A stretch of 64,000 bases of DNA from Hedera helix (lineage: Eukaryota > Streptophyta > Magnoliopsida > Apiales > Araliaceae), in NCBI GenBank assembly GCA_947179155.2, contig OX359280.1, positions 38,857,055-38,921,054 on the forward strand. Direction: 5' to 3'. The notes beneath the pieces are model-generated. The model was not told where the DNA came from. It did no database searches and worked only from the letters and a program-made list of their open reading frames with translations. Position 1 is the stretch's first letter. Every line of letters begins with the position of its first letter. This document shows, piece after piece, positions 1 to 11,275 of the stretch. The position numbers were made by a program, and so were the translations under genes.

Positions 1-129
1 ATAATATTTTCAGGAATTATAGAAGCAATAGTTCCATAATAAATTTCGATTTAGGAGTATGAAAGAAAATAATATCCCTTACCGTAGCAGGTTTGATTAA
101 CAAAAGGTGAAGGAAATTAATACAAAGGG

Positions 130-395
130 TTATTCACCAACAGGCGGCAATCCGCTCCGTAAGGTTATTCCCACAATTTAATAGAATTTGAGTACAAAGA
201 GTTATTCACCAAACAGGCGGCAATCCGCTCCGTAAGGTTATTCCCACAATTTAATAGAATTTGAGTACAAAGAGTTATTCACCAAACAGGCGGCAATCCG
301 CTCCGTAAGGTTATTCTCAGAGATTAATAATGAATGAATACGAAAGGTTATTCACCAACAGGCGGCAATCCGCTCCGTAAGGTTATTCCCACAAT
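130..395. repeat. 73-bp tandem repeat in LTR, four units
   Basis: The core GGCGGCAATCCGCTCCGTAA begins at 143, 216, 289 and 361, giving spacings of 73, 73 and 72. Spacer ends alternate between CACCAACAGG and CACCAAACAGG and between two linker types. Confidence 0.95.
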
Positions 396-820
396 TTAAT
401 ACATGGAAATAAAAGGCACGTCTTATGAGTAAGGAAGAAACAATATTATTATCGAGAATCAAATAATGATAATCCCTTACCATAGTATGTTTGAATAATG
501 GAAGATGAAAAAGATGGTATCCCTTACCTCAACACGTGACTGGATATTGATTTAAATGAGGTTGATTAACTTGAACAGTACACGTATACTTATAGATCTT
601 CACAAATACTCAAGATGACTTAAGCACACTTAGAGAGAACTTTCACAAGAAGTATTTAGAGAGAGAAAGAAAGAACAAGTAAGAAAGTTTATGAAAAATC
701 CTTAAGTTAAGGCTTCTATTTATAGCCAAAAATCTTATCATTCATTTAATCTAAACCATTCATTTAAAGATCATCTTTTAATCTACACCATCCATTTCAA
801 ATATTATATTATCTTTAATC

Positions 821-1070
821 TACACCATTCATTTCATATCATCTAATAATCACCTAACTTTATATTATAAACAAATCAATTTAATTATTCAACAATAATT
901 CACACTTTAATCTACACCATTCATTTCATATCACCTAATAATCACCTAACTTTATATTATAAACAAATCAATTCAATTATTCAACAATAATTCACACTTT
1001 AATCTACACCATTCATTTCATATCACCTAATAATCACCTAACTTTATATTATAAACAAATAACTTTATCA
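821..1070. repeat. 92-bp AT-rich tandem repeat in LTR
   Basis: The anchor TACACCATTC recurs at 821, 913 and 1005, a period of 92. The same three anchors occur in the LTR at 23414-26277 (25231, 25323, 25415). The region 1200-1430 next to it is a looser array of ACAATTATT and AATACTGTG motifs. Confidence 0.85.
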
Positions 1071-1869
1071 ATTCAATTATTATGACTAATTGTTATAAAT
1101 ACAGTATAGTTAGCTCTTAGATATCAAGTCAATAAATTAATGAAATACAACTGTTTAAATAACATCATAATAGAGATAACAATAATGTAAAATAAAGCAT
1201 ACGTTACTGTGTAATGACAATTATTGATTCAATAATGTGAATTACTGTGCATATGTTACTGTGACAATTATTAGGTTCAATAATTTTAAAAACAGTGCAA
1301 CAACAATTATTGACTCAATGATATAAAATACAGTGTAATGACAATTATTAAATCAATAATGCAAAATACTGTGTAACAACAATTATTGAATTGATAATAT
1401 AAAATATTATGCAGTGACAATTATCGATGAAATGATGCGTAACAGTTACGGTGTCAATTATCAGACCAAAAATATGAGACACTATGCAATACCGTGTGTT
1501 ACTGTAGAGTACCGAGTGCTACAGAAAATACCAATAACTAGCGTATGCTACTATTCTTTTATCACCGGTATTTTAACAGTTCCGTTGACTATTTTTATTT
1601 AAAAAGGTTATTTCTGTCGTTTTCTTAATTCCGATAAATATTCCGTTGTGGGGTCCACCAATAATTTATTATTTCGGCGCCGTCGTACGGCCCGAATATT
1701 CCCCGACCAAACGAATATTCCCCGACAAAGCGAATATTGTCCGACAAAATAAAATTTGCACATAACATCCTTAACTTTCAATTTTGTTAATTTAACCACT
1801 TACTGTTTCAAAAAAAATATATATGAAGAAAAATTAAATTTTGTATTTCATAAAATTCGGGGTCTTACA

Positions 1870-3749
1870 CTATGCCTCTCGACAACTCAAAGATTATGAG
1901 AAAAATTATCCTACTCATGATCTAGAGTTGGCAGCAGTCGTTTTCGCGTTGAAGATCTGGAGACACTACTTGTACTGAGAAAAAGTGGATATATATACGG
2001 ATCATAAAAGTCTCAAGTATTTCTTCACCCAAAAGGAACTCAACATGCAACAACGACGTTGGCTTGAGCTGTTGAAGGATTATGACCACACAATCCAGTA
2101 TCACCCAGGAAAGGCGAACGTTGTAGCTGACGCTTTGAGCAGAAAATCTTATGCGAGTACAAGTGCACTGCTGACAACACAAAAGTGTATTTTGTACGAC
2201 TTGCAAAAGATGGAGATAGATCTAAAGACACCAGGGACCCACTCGAAGATTGCTCACGTGCGAGTAGAACCAGCTTTAATCGATAAAATTAAAGCTGCTC
2301 AAGCTACCGATCCGGAACTGATAAACATGATAAAGAAAGTACAAGAAGGTGCCATTCCCGAAGCAAGAATCGACGAGAAAGGAATACTTCGAGTCAACTC
2401 TTGACTCTGTGTTCCTAACGATCCTGAATTAAAGCATAAAATCATGATGGAGGCACACAACACGCCGTTTGCAATCCACCCAGGGGGTACCAAGATGTAT
2501 CGAGATCTTCGACATACATTTTGGTGGAACAATATGAAAAGGGAGATTGCAGAGTTTATCTCAAGGTGCCTAACTTGTCAACGTGTCAAGACAGAGCATC
2601 AAGTACCTAAGGGTCCATTACAACCACTTGAGGTTCCCGAATGGAAGTGGGAACACATCAATATGGATTTCGTGACGGGTCTTCCCAAAGTTTCTCAAGG
2701 CTTAGATGCAATTTGGGTCATCGTAGATAGATTGACCAAATCCGCTCATTTCTTGCCTATACGAGAAAACTTTTCACTTGAACGTCTTGCCGGTATGTAC
2801 ATAAATGAGATCGTGAGATTGCATGGCATGCCAGTTTTCATAGTTTCTGATCGAGATCCTAGATTCACTTCACGTTTTTAGATCAGTTTACAAAAAGCTA
2901 TGGGCACTGAACTACGTTTTAGTTCTGCATACCATCATCAAACGGACGGACAATCGGAAAGGACGATCCAGACCCTCGAAGATCTTTTGAGACTTTGTGT
3001 ATTAGACTTCAAAGGAAGTTGGGATAAGTACTTGCCATTGGTGGAATTTTCTTACAACAACAGTTACCAAGCAAGCATAGGCATGGCTCCATTCGAGGCT
3101 TTGTATGGAAGGAAGTGTCGCTCTCCAATATGTTGGAATGAGGTAGGAGAAGCAAAATTGTTGGGACCCGAGTTGGTACGCTTGACGACCGAAAAGATCC
3201 AAATGATCCGACAACGAATACAGACCGCACAAGAACGACAAAAGAGTTATGCTGATCTTCATCGGAGAGACGAAAGCTTCAACGTCGGAGATCATATATT
3301 CTTACGTGTTTCTCTATGGAAAGGGGTTACGAGATTCGGAAAGAGAGGAAAGCTCAACCCTCGATTTATTGGCCCATTTGAAATCCTCGATCGAATAGGA
3401 ACTGTAGCCTACAGACTAGCCTTACCACCAAGTATGTCTCGTATCCATAACGTTTTTCACATATCTATGTTACGTAAATATGTGAAGGACCCAAACCACG
3501 TCATTGAGTTAGAACCAGATGTTATAGCAGAGGATTTAATATACGAGGAGGTACCTGTTAAGATCCTGGATAAGAAGGAGCAGATCCTACGCTCAAAGGT
3601 TATACCTCAAGTCAAGGTTTTATGGAGGAACCAAGATACTGAGGAAATGACCTGGGAGCTAGAATCTGAGATGAAATCTAAGTATCCTTACCTCTTCGAT
3701 ATGTCAGGTACGTCAATTTCGGGGACGAAATTTCATAAGGAGGGGAGGT
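1870..3749 (+). pseudogene. Ty3/gypsy pol fragment (RNase H, integrase, chromodomain-like tail)
   Basis: One reading frame runs from the RT/RNase H junction to the polypurine tract. The upstream half of pol and gag are missing, cut off by the inverted LTR. Order: RNase H with the IYTDHKSLKYFF and YHPGKANVVADALSR motifs; integrase zinc finger (H-H-C-C, ending CLTCQRVK); DDE core with MDFVTGLP, VSDRDPRF and TDGQSERTIQTLE; then a C-terminal tail with VKVLWRN and TWELESEM, typical of Tekay/Del chromoviruses. Three in-frame stops break it: TGA at 1976, TGA at 2402 and TAG at 2879. The last two fit CGA to TGA and TGG to TAG, the transitions expected from methylated-cytosine decay. There is no frameshift. 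The polypurine tract AAGGAGGGGAGG (about 3738-3749) directly precedes the LTR. It cannot encode an active enzyme. Confidence 0.95.
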
Positions 3750-6592
3750 TGTAAGACCCCGAATTTTATGAAATACAAAATTTAATTTTTCTTCATATAT
3801 ATTTTTTGAAACAGTAAGTGGTTAAATCGATCAAGTTAAAAGTTAAGGATGTTATCTGTAAATTTTATTTTGTCGGACAATATTCGCTTTGTCGGGGAAT
3901 ATTCGCTTGGTCGGGGAATATTCGTGTCGTACGACGGCGCCGAAATAACAAATTATTGGTGGACCCCACAACGGAATATTTGTCGGATATAGAAAACGAC
4001 AGAAATAACCTTTTTAAATAAAAATAGTCAACGGAACTGTTAAAATACCGGTGATAAAAGAATAGTAGCATACGGTAGTTTTTGGTATTTTCTGTAGCAC
4101 ACGGTACTCTACAGTAACACACGGTATTGCATAGTGTCTCATATTATTGGTCTGATAATTGACACCGTACCTGTTACGCATCATTTCATCGATAATTGTC
4201 ACTGCATAATATTTTATATTATCAATTCAATAATTGTTGTTACACAGTATTTTGCATTATTGATTTAATAATTGTCATTACACTGTATTTTATATCATTG
4301 AGTCAATAATTGTTGCTGCACTGTTTTTAAAATTATTGAACCTAATAATTGTCACAGTAACATATGCACAGTAATTCACATTATTGAATCAATAATTGTC
4401 ATTACACAGTAACGTATGCTTTCTTTTACATTATTGTTATCTCTATTATGATGTTTTTTAAACAGTTGTATTTCATTAATTTATTGACTTGATATCTAAG
4501 AGCTAACTATACTGTATTTATAACAATTAGTCATAATAATTGAATTGATAAAGTTATTTGTTTATAATATAAAGTTAGGTGATTATTAGGTGATATGAAA
4601 TGAATGGTGTAGATTAAAGTGTGAAATATTGTTGAATAATTGAATTGATTTGTTTATAATATAAAGTTAGGTGATTATTAGGTAATATGAAATGAATGGT
4701 GTAGATTAAAGATAATATAAAATTTGAAATGGATGGTGTAGATTAAAAGATGATATTTAAATGAATGGTTTAGATTAAAGGAATGATAAGATTTTTGGCT
4801 ATAAATAGAAGCCTTAACTTAAGGATTTTTCATAAACTTCCTTACTTGTTCTTTCTTTCTCTCTCTAAATACTTCTTGTGAAAGTTTTCTCTAAGTGTGC
4901 TTAAGTCATCTTGAGTATTTGTGAAGATCTATAAGTGTACGTGTACCGTTCAAGTTAATCAACCTCATCCAGTCACGTGTTAAAGTAAGGGATTATCATT
5001 ATTTGATTCTCGAAAATAATATTGTTTCTTTCTTACTCATAAGATGTGCCATTTATTTCCATGTATTAAATTGTGGGAATAACCTTACGGCGCGGATTAT
5101 CGCCTGTTGGTGAATAACCTTTCGTATTCATTTATTATTAATCTCTGAGAATAACCTTACGGCGCGGATTATCGCCTGTTTGGTGAATAACTCTTAGTAC
5201 TCAAATTCTATTAAATTATGGGAATAACCTTACGGCGCGGATTATCGCCTGTTGGTGAATAATCTTTCGTATTCATTCATTATTAATCTCTGAGAATAAC
5301 CTTACGGCGCGGATGACCGCCTGTTTGGTGAATAACTCTTTGTACTCAAATTGTGGGAATAACTTACGGCGCGGATTATCGCATGTTGGTGAATAACCCC
5401 TTTGTATTAATTTCCTTCACCTTTTGTTAATCAAACCTGCTACGGTAAGGGATATTATTTTCTTTCATACTCCTAAATTGAAATTTATTATGGAACTATT
5501 GCTTCTATAATTCCTGAAAATATTATATGTTCCATAATAGATGAACTTCATTATTTCAACTGAACCTTCCTATTTACGTGAACCTTTCTATTGAACTGTA
5601 ACCGTTATTCTGAACTGTGGATCTTGAATACCATTTTTAAATTTCACTCCACATCATGTTGACAATTTGGACATTATTTGAATCTGCACAAAGTAAACTT
5701 CTGATACTTATTGTTTTTCATGTTTCTTCTGTTCATCATTTGTATCACTGTTATTTGTACTAATCATCAAGAATCAAGCTGTGGTGAATATTTGTGGCCG
5801 GGGGCACAGATGTGATATATTTGTTGAACAGATGATAGGTTAAAGGCGATATAATAGGTTAAAGGCGATACATCTGTTCGGTGTCTTTTATGGCACGTGG
5901 TGAATGTTCTCTTTGGCCCGTAGTGCAAAGATGAACTGTTGATTGGTATGATTATGACCAAAGGCTGAATTTGGTATAATCATGACCGTTGGTGCTATAT
6001 TGAATATCTTTGGCCTGTAGTGCAAAGATGAACTGTTGATGTGCACGATTATGATCAGGAACTGTGAATTTATATTATCATGACTAATGGTATTTCAGAT
6101 GATAAAAGTTGATGATGTTTTTACGAAAAAGAGAAGCGAGTGGACATTATAGTCTGCATTATTCTTCTAATAGATTGCTCATTCCGCTGCTATTATTGAT
6201 CTAAACATTGTTTAAGAATTTAACTGCAGTTTTTGATATAAACCTTGTAGTCTATTGTATTCTATCAAGAACTCAACTGTTGAAGGCTAATGATAATTTA
6301 TTCGTCATTATCTTAGTCATGATATTTCTTACTGGGCTATTTGAGCTCACCCTTTCTTTTGTTCCATTGTTTTTCAACAGGAGATGAAAACATAACAGGG
6401 TCTAGCCGGGGAATGGAGTGAGGGTCCGAGGAATAGTTATCATAGTCTTCATGTTTTGTAAAATAGTGTGGCAATAATAGTGAAGACTTAGTTGTGTATT
6501 ATTATACACTGTATTGTTGTACATTGTGCTTTGTTGTAGTCTTTTGACGACTCAAGTTTGGGCTGTGTGGGCCCAGATTTGGGGGTGTCACA
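3750..6592 (+). mobile_element. Ty3/gypsy 3' LTR, plus strand, full length (2843 bp)
   Basis: It starts TGTAAGACCCC just after the polypurine tract and ends GGGGGTGTCACA. The ends form an imperfect inverted repeat (TGTAAGACCCC against TGTGACACCCC). A TATAAATA box at 4800-4807 lies in CTATAAATAG, so transcription probably starts near 4830. Five units of the 73-bp repeat occupy about 5065-5400. The repeat core here reads GGCGCGGATTATCGCC, unlike the opposing LTR at 1-1869. The base composition is AT-rich apart from these repeats. Confidence 0.95.
5065..5400. repeat. 73-bp tandem repeat in LTR, five units
   Basis: Five units have the core CTTACGGCGCGGATTATCGC, one variant with GATGACCGCC and one with ATCGCATG. 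The homologous arrays in the other three LTRs have four, three and four units. Confidence 0.93.
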
Positions 6593-7640
6593 AATACATT
6601 TTAGGCTAAAATTGAAGTAGTTTGAGGCTTATTTTCTATTTTACAAAGAGATTGTAAAAAAAACAAATCTTATTAAAACCATAATTTGTCATCATTATTT
6701 TATGATATAATCAAATATTTTTCAAACTAAATAGAGTATTTTCATGAAACATCATTTCAAAACGTTAATTTCTTATGAATTTATACCCATATGACCATTT
6801 TGAGAAAACAATTCTTAAAGAATGATTTTTGAAACCCTATTCTTATTTTTGGATAAAAACAACTTTTCAAAATATATTTATGAAAAATTCAAGTTTTCAA
6901 GAGTCATTCAAATCAAAATTTCTTGTCTGTAGGAATAAGTGTTCAAATTGCTTTTAAGATAATACACTCACAATGACTTAGGTGATTTAAGAAATAATAC
7001 CTTAGACTTCATTTTACCATACCTTAGATGGTTTAGAAAACGATACCTTAGACTTTTTTTTATTACTCAAAAAAATGATACCTTAGATTTTCTTTTTTTT
7101 ACCACAACTTGGACGACCTAAGAGATGATACCTTAGGTTTCCTTAGTTTTGACAACTCAAATTGATTCTAGGAGACTACCTAAATGTTTCTCTTCCGATA
7201 CGACCCTCCTATGCACAAGACACAAAGCACACACATTTTTTTAAGGCAACTTATTTAAACTTTAAAGAAAATATTAGTAAAGTGATAACCGTGTTTCATG
7301 AAAATCGGGAGTGCCTAACAACTTCTCTTCGCTTAAGCAAGCCCCCAAACTATTTAAATCTCGATTGTGGACCAATTTTACGGAATCACATATAAATCAT
7401 CTCTCATATAAAAACTCAAAAATTTGGATGACTTGATATATCAATTTAAATCTTTACCAACTAACAATTTTGTCTAATTAGCCCACCAAAACCTATATTT
7501 CAAAACTTGTTGGCATAAGTCATTTTTTTTTCCCGAAGTTACCTTCAACACCCACAATATTTTTAAATTTCAAAAAAATTCCAACGTCAACAAACGTCAA
7601 ATAAAAGACGGGACTTTAAGATATATATATATATATATAT
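6593..7640. other. AT-rich intergenic stretch, no gene seen
   Basis: Only short frames without recognisable domains. A run of related lines with GATACCTTAGA and variants (about 6990-7140) is a degenerate direct repeat. A TA dinucleotide tract ends it at 7622-7641. Confidence 0.6.
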
Positions 7641-7652
7641 AGTAATAGTAAA

Positions 7653-7820
7653 GATCAAGAGCATACAATCTTATTTGATATATCAAGCATATTTCTTTTA
7701 GCGACGAACCGGACGACAGTTTGTTCCGTCGCTAAAAGCTATAGCATCGGATCAAAACGTCGTCCGGTCTGTCGCTAAAGATAATATGCTTGGTATATCA
7801 AATAAGGGGGTATACACTTG
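7653..7820. mobile_element. Foldback MITE with TTTAGCGACG arms
   Basis: The left arm from 7670 and the right arm ending at 7806 are complementary over about 48 nt with few mismatches. Each arm carries a TTTAGCGACR motif and ACCGGACGAC. Weaker pairing extends out to about 7653 and 7820. The loop is about 40 nt. The element sits between TA dinucleotide tracts, so the exact ends and target duplication cannot be fixed. No coding capacity. The TTTAGCGACG motif is common in plant CACTA and Mutator-type ends, but I cannot assign a superfamily. Confidence 0.8.
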
Positions 7821-7839
7821 ATACTTTATATATATATAT

Positions 7840-8995
7840 ACTCAAAGATTTATAAACAAATATTTTTAATAGACTGGACCACTAGTTAATTAGATCATTT
7901 GTATATGAAATTTGAAGAAACAACATGCTTGAAAAAGTGCAAATTTCTTATTATCCAATTGAAAGAAATTTTTCCATCCTTGTTTCCCCTTTATATTTCA
8001 TTAATCCTCTCAAATTATGTCTCACATGCATCATTGGTGAATAATTATGAGAAATCTCAAAGAGGGGGATGACTCAAATTCATGACTCGTATTTTGAGGG
8101 AATCACAATAACTTTCATAAATTTATTTTTAAACAATTTTTTGGTAGTTTCTTGGGATTTCTTCTAAAATGAGTGTGGGTGTGAGAAGGAACTCGCGAAA
8201 TTAATTAATGTATTTTCTTATAAAAAATAATAATTTCGTATATACATTGTTGAATGGACAAAATTTTGGCCGTGATAAATCAGATGTTAAAATAGAAGTC
8301 CGTGATCATGTAAGAAAACCATAAGATAAGACATATATTTAATTTATGCGAGGAATTTGGCTATAATTATTCACCTTCTGAAAATGTTTTTCCTCTTTCT
8401 TATTAAATAAAAAATTGGGCTTACTCATACTTTCCCACCCGTCATTCGTCTTTGCATTTCAGTATTATACAAAGCTTCAGCCATGCTTAAATTTGGAAGA
8501 TAAATCATTTTCATTTATATTTGCATTTAGTACAGTATTTTAGTAAGTACTTCGCCCGTTTTAATTTATAAAATTAATATTAATTTTAAAAAAATTAATT
8601 TGAGATATTTTTAAATTTAAAATTGACATAAATTCAGTTAGTTTATGTCAATAGAATTATAAATATTATGAACTACTTAAAAAATACTATTAGTTATATG
8701 ATTTATTATTTTAAAAACTTAAATGAATCGTGTTAATTTTGAATTTAATAATTTTTTAGATTAAAATTTTAAAATTTATTAATAATCTTATAATTTAGAA
8801 TAAAAAGAGTATGATAAAACGCATAATATTGAAGCCTTTATTTTGTTTGTAAATATAACATGCATGCATGATGGGTCTATAATTTTATGACAAATAAAAT
8901 TAAAGATGCAACGAATGCAATACAAAAAGACACAAAGTAGACGTAACCACGTAACCATGAATCTATTATATAAACGAATGGTAAATCGATTATAT
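7840..8995. other. AT-rich intergenic stretch, no gene seen
   Basis: No open frame has a recognisable domain. Contains long A/T runs only. Confidence 0.6.
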
Positions 8996-8999
8996 TCAT

Positions 9000-9689
9000 T
9001 AGTGCTGGCGCAAGGAATGGAATTTGATACTGATATCGCACCAAAAATTGATCAAATTGTACTAATAGAATTGTACTAACGGTTCTAAAATATATGATAG
9101 TTTTAAAAGGGTTAAAAAATTGTATTTGCAATTTAATTTTAGATTCTATAGTCTATCGCACTGTCAAAATCGTATCGCACTAATAATGTTTATCATATTT
9201 TTTTTTAAAGTTACATAAGCCAAAACGATATCATTTTGGTCATTTATGAAAATTAGAACTGATTCACTTTTGAAAATGGTCCTCTTTGATCATTTCTTGT
9301 TTGTTATTTTCTTTTTATGTATAATCAGTAATGTGATATTTGAAATTTTTTTATTGAATTTTTGACAAATTAATATTTTAGCAAATAGATTCTTGCTGTA
9401 GATTTATTTATTACAAATGAGTATTTATTACAGACTTGGTTCATGGAATTTTGTACTTTTGTACCTTTACTTTAACTTGGTTTGTTTTCAAAATTGTAAC
9501 ATAATACAACTCTCTGTTTCTCATGAAAAAAATATTTTTCAGTATGTATATGTTCAATTAGTTTTAAACCCGAAATCGCACTAAATAAAATCGTAATACC
9601 GCACGTTTTAAAATTACACCGCACCATTCACAAGCAATTTTATGTGTGATTTAGATTTTCAACGGTATTAAACCGCACAACATGCTCTA
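9000..9689. mobile_element. Possible non-autonomous hAT-like element
   Basis: The ends read TAGTGCTGG and, on the other strand, TAGAGCATG. Subterminal motifs ACCGCAC and TCGCACTA recur near both ends (9030-9190 and 9570-9675), as in hAT elements. I could not find a matching 8-bp target duplication, so the limits are tentative. Confidence 0.3.
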
Positions 9690-11125
9690 TGTTAATATCC
9701 ACAGTCATAGTGAACATTTTCCCATCAAATCTACTTTTTAAAAATAAAATAACCTAATGTCCAACCGAATAATTTTTGAAGTAGCAAGAACTGTATTTAG
9801 TTACATGCATATTCATGCGTGTACATTAGCTCGTTAGAGCTAATAAATGAAATAAAACATCGAACTATAGAAAGTTTTGGGCATGCTAAACGGATCGTAC
9901 ACACTTGTGGTGCTATAATGCTATACAAATGATTATGTGAATTTGCTACTTTCTCTGTGTAGGATAAAAGACTTTTATTAATTTTTATAATTAAATTGAT
10001 CATTTTTAAATTAATAAATCTTATTATTCTTATATATATATATATATATATTTAATTTGACCACAAAAATTAATGAATAACTTTTATCATGGAACAAAAG
10101 AAGTATAAAAAATTTTCAAAAAAATTTGTTAGATTTATAAAATCCGTCCAAGTTTAGCATATAAAGATATCAAACTCTCTAACTCAAAATCAATTAGCTA
10201 TTAAATAATATTGTAATTGACTCATATTTTTACGGGTCTGACTAAGTTTTCTAGTTAGTATAAAATGTTATTTAGCGTGTAGATTATTGTAGAGTGTGTA
10301 ACACATCTAATGATTATGATGTGATTGATTTATATTTTTGCGGGTCTAACTAATAGTCACTATGATAAGATAATTGAGGGTTTCACTCATCGGTGAGCAA
10401 GCCGACTGCTCAACTTGTTAGAAATTTTTAGTTATTATAAAACGTTATGGATCATTGTAGAACTTGTAAAGTATCTAATAAATATATCAGACAAGTAGAA
10501 CTAACTAAATTGATGTCGTGTCTTCTATTTTCTCTTCTTCTTTAATTTCTAGTGAATTTTGTGCTATATTTTTAAATCTTAAAATCTAATAATAGAGTTA
10601 TTATATATTTAGAGATATTTTTTCAAGATATTCATTGCGCAAAGAGACCGAAAAGACTGTGTATGTATTAAGTGAAAACAAAATATTAAATAAACAAACT
10701 TGATAAACAATTCAACATAGATTGAACAGTGACAAATGACCAAATGGATTACTTCGTTAGTTGTGAAAACAACCAAGAAAACATAATAATTAAATTATGA
10801 GCAATTATTCATCTACTTGATTTACAAATCAATCTATGCTAACTAAACTGCAAAAAGATTATACTCAATTTTCAATTAAGCATGGTTTTATGGAGTATAT
10901 AATTAAGAAACGATGATGATAATGAGTGCATATTTTGAGGCATGTGACTTAAGGGACACTCCGTGGTCCAATCGGTATATCTCATGTTGGTTAAGCAAGT
11001 ACTAAGAACCACTCATTTAACTCACTTTCAAAAGTGATAAGAGAATGAGTGGCCTAACTAATTATATTTTTAACATTGCTTTAAATGTTAGCTAAAATTT
11101 TGACATTTTCTTTTGCTTCGGCCAT
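9690..11125. other. AT-rich intergenic stretch, no gene seen
   Basis: Contains a TA tract at about 10031-10051 and repeated phrases such as TTTTACGGGTCTGACTAA and TTTTGCGGGTCTAACTAA (about 10230 and 10336). No supported coding sequence. Confidence 0.55.
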
Positions 11126-11129
11126 TTTC

Positions 11130-11275
11130 TAAAAAGAATTGATATTTTTATTAAAAAAATTAATATTTTCGTAAAATTTCACTCACATAAATAATAAATT
11201 AGAGTTCGCCTTCATATGAATGATGTCTTATGAAAATATCAATTTTCGTTATAAAAATATCAATTCTCTTTCTTA
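11130..11275. mobile_element. Foldback MITE, AATTGATATTTT family
   Basis: Left arm AAGAATTGATATTTTTAT and right arm on the opposite strand GAGAATTGATATTTTTAT pair. The inverted repeat continues inward through a second TTGATATTTTC block to ACTCACATAAA near the centre. Same family as 15511-15705, 35953-36096, 36645-36820 and 56354-56500. Confidence 0.8.

Larger units (their letters stand above)
1..1869 (-). mobile_element. Ty3/gypsy LTR, minus strand, cut by window edge
   Basis: The minus-strand 5' end, TGTAAGACCCC, is at 1869 and abuts a pol fragment. The sequence is collinear with 24483-26277 of the solo LTR at 23414-26277. The two differ in length by 74 nt, almost exactly one extra unit of the internal 73-bp repeat. 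By that comparison about 1069 nt of this LTR lie left of the window. A TATAAATA box sits on the minus strand at 724-717. It may be a solo LTR or one end of a full minus-strand element; its other end is not visible. The first bases after it, CTATG (1870-1874), are the candidate target duplication. Confidence 0.92.

Noticed and set aside
1414..1799. Short frames inside the LTR that recur in several LTR copies
   Set aside because: They recur only because the LTRs are homologous; they occur on both strands in AT-rich sequence and resemble no protein family.
10960..11050. GTGGTCCAATCGGTATATC as a tRNA-like A box
   Set aside because: No B box at the right distance and no tRNA fold.
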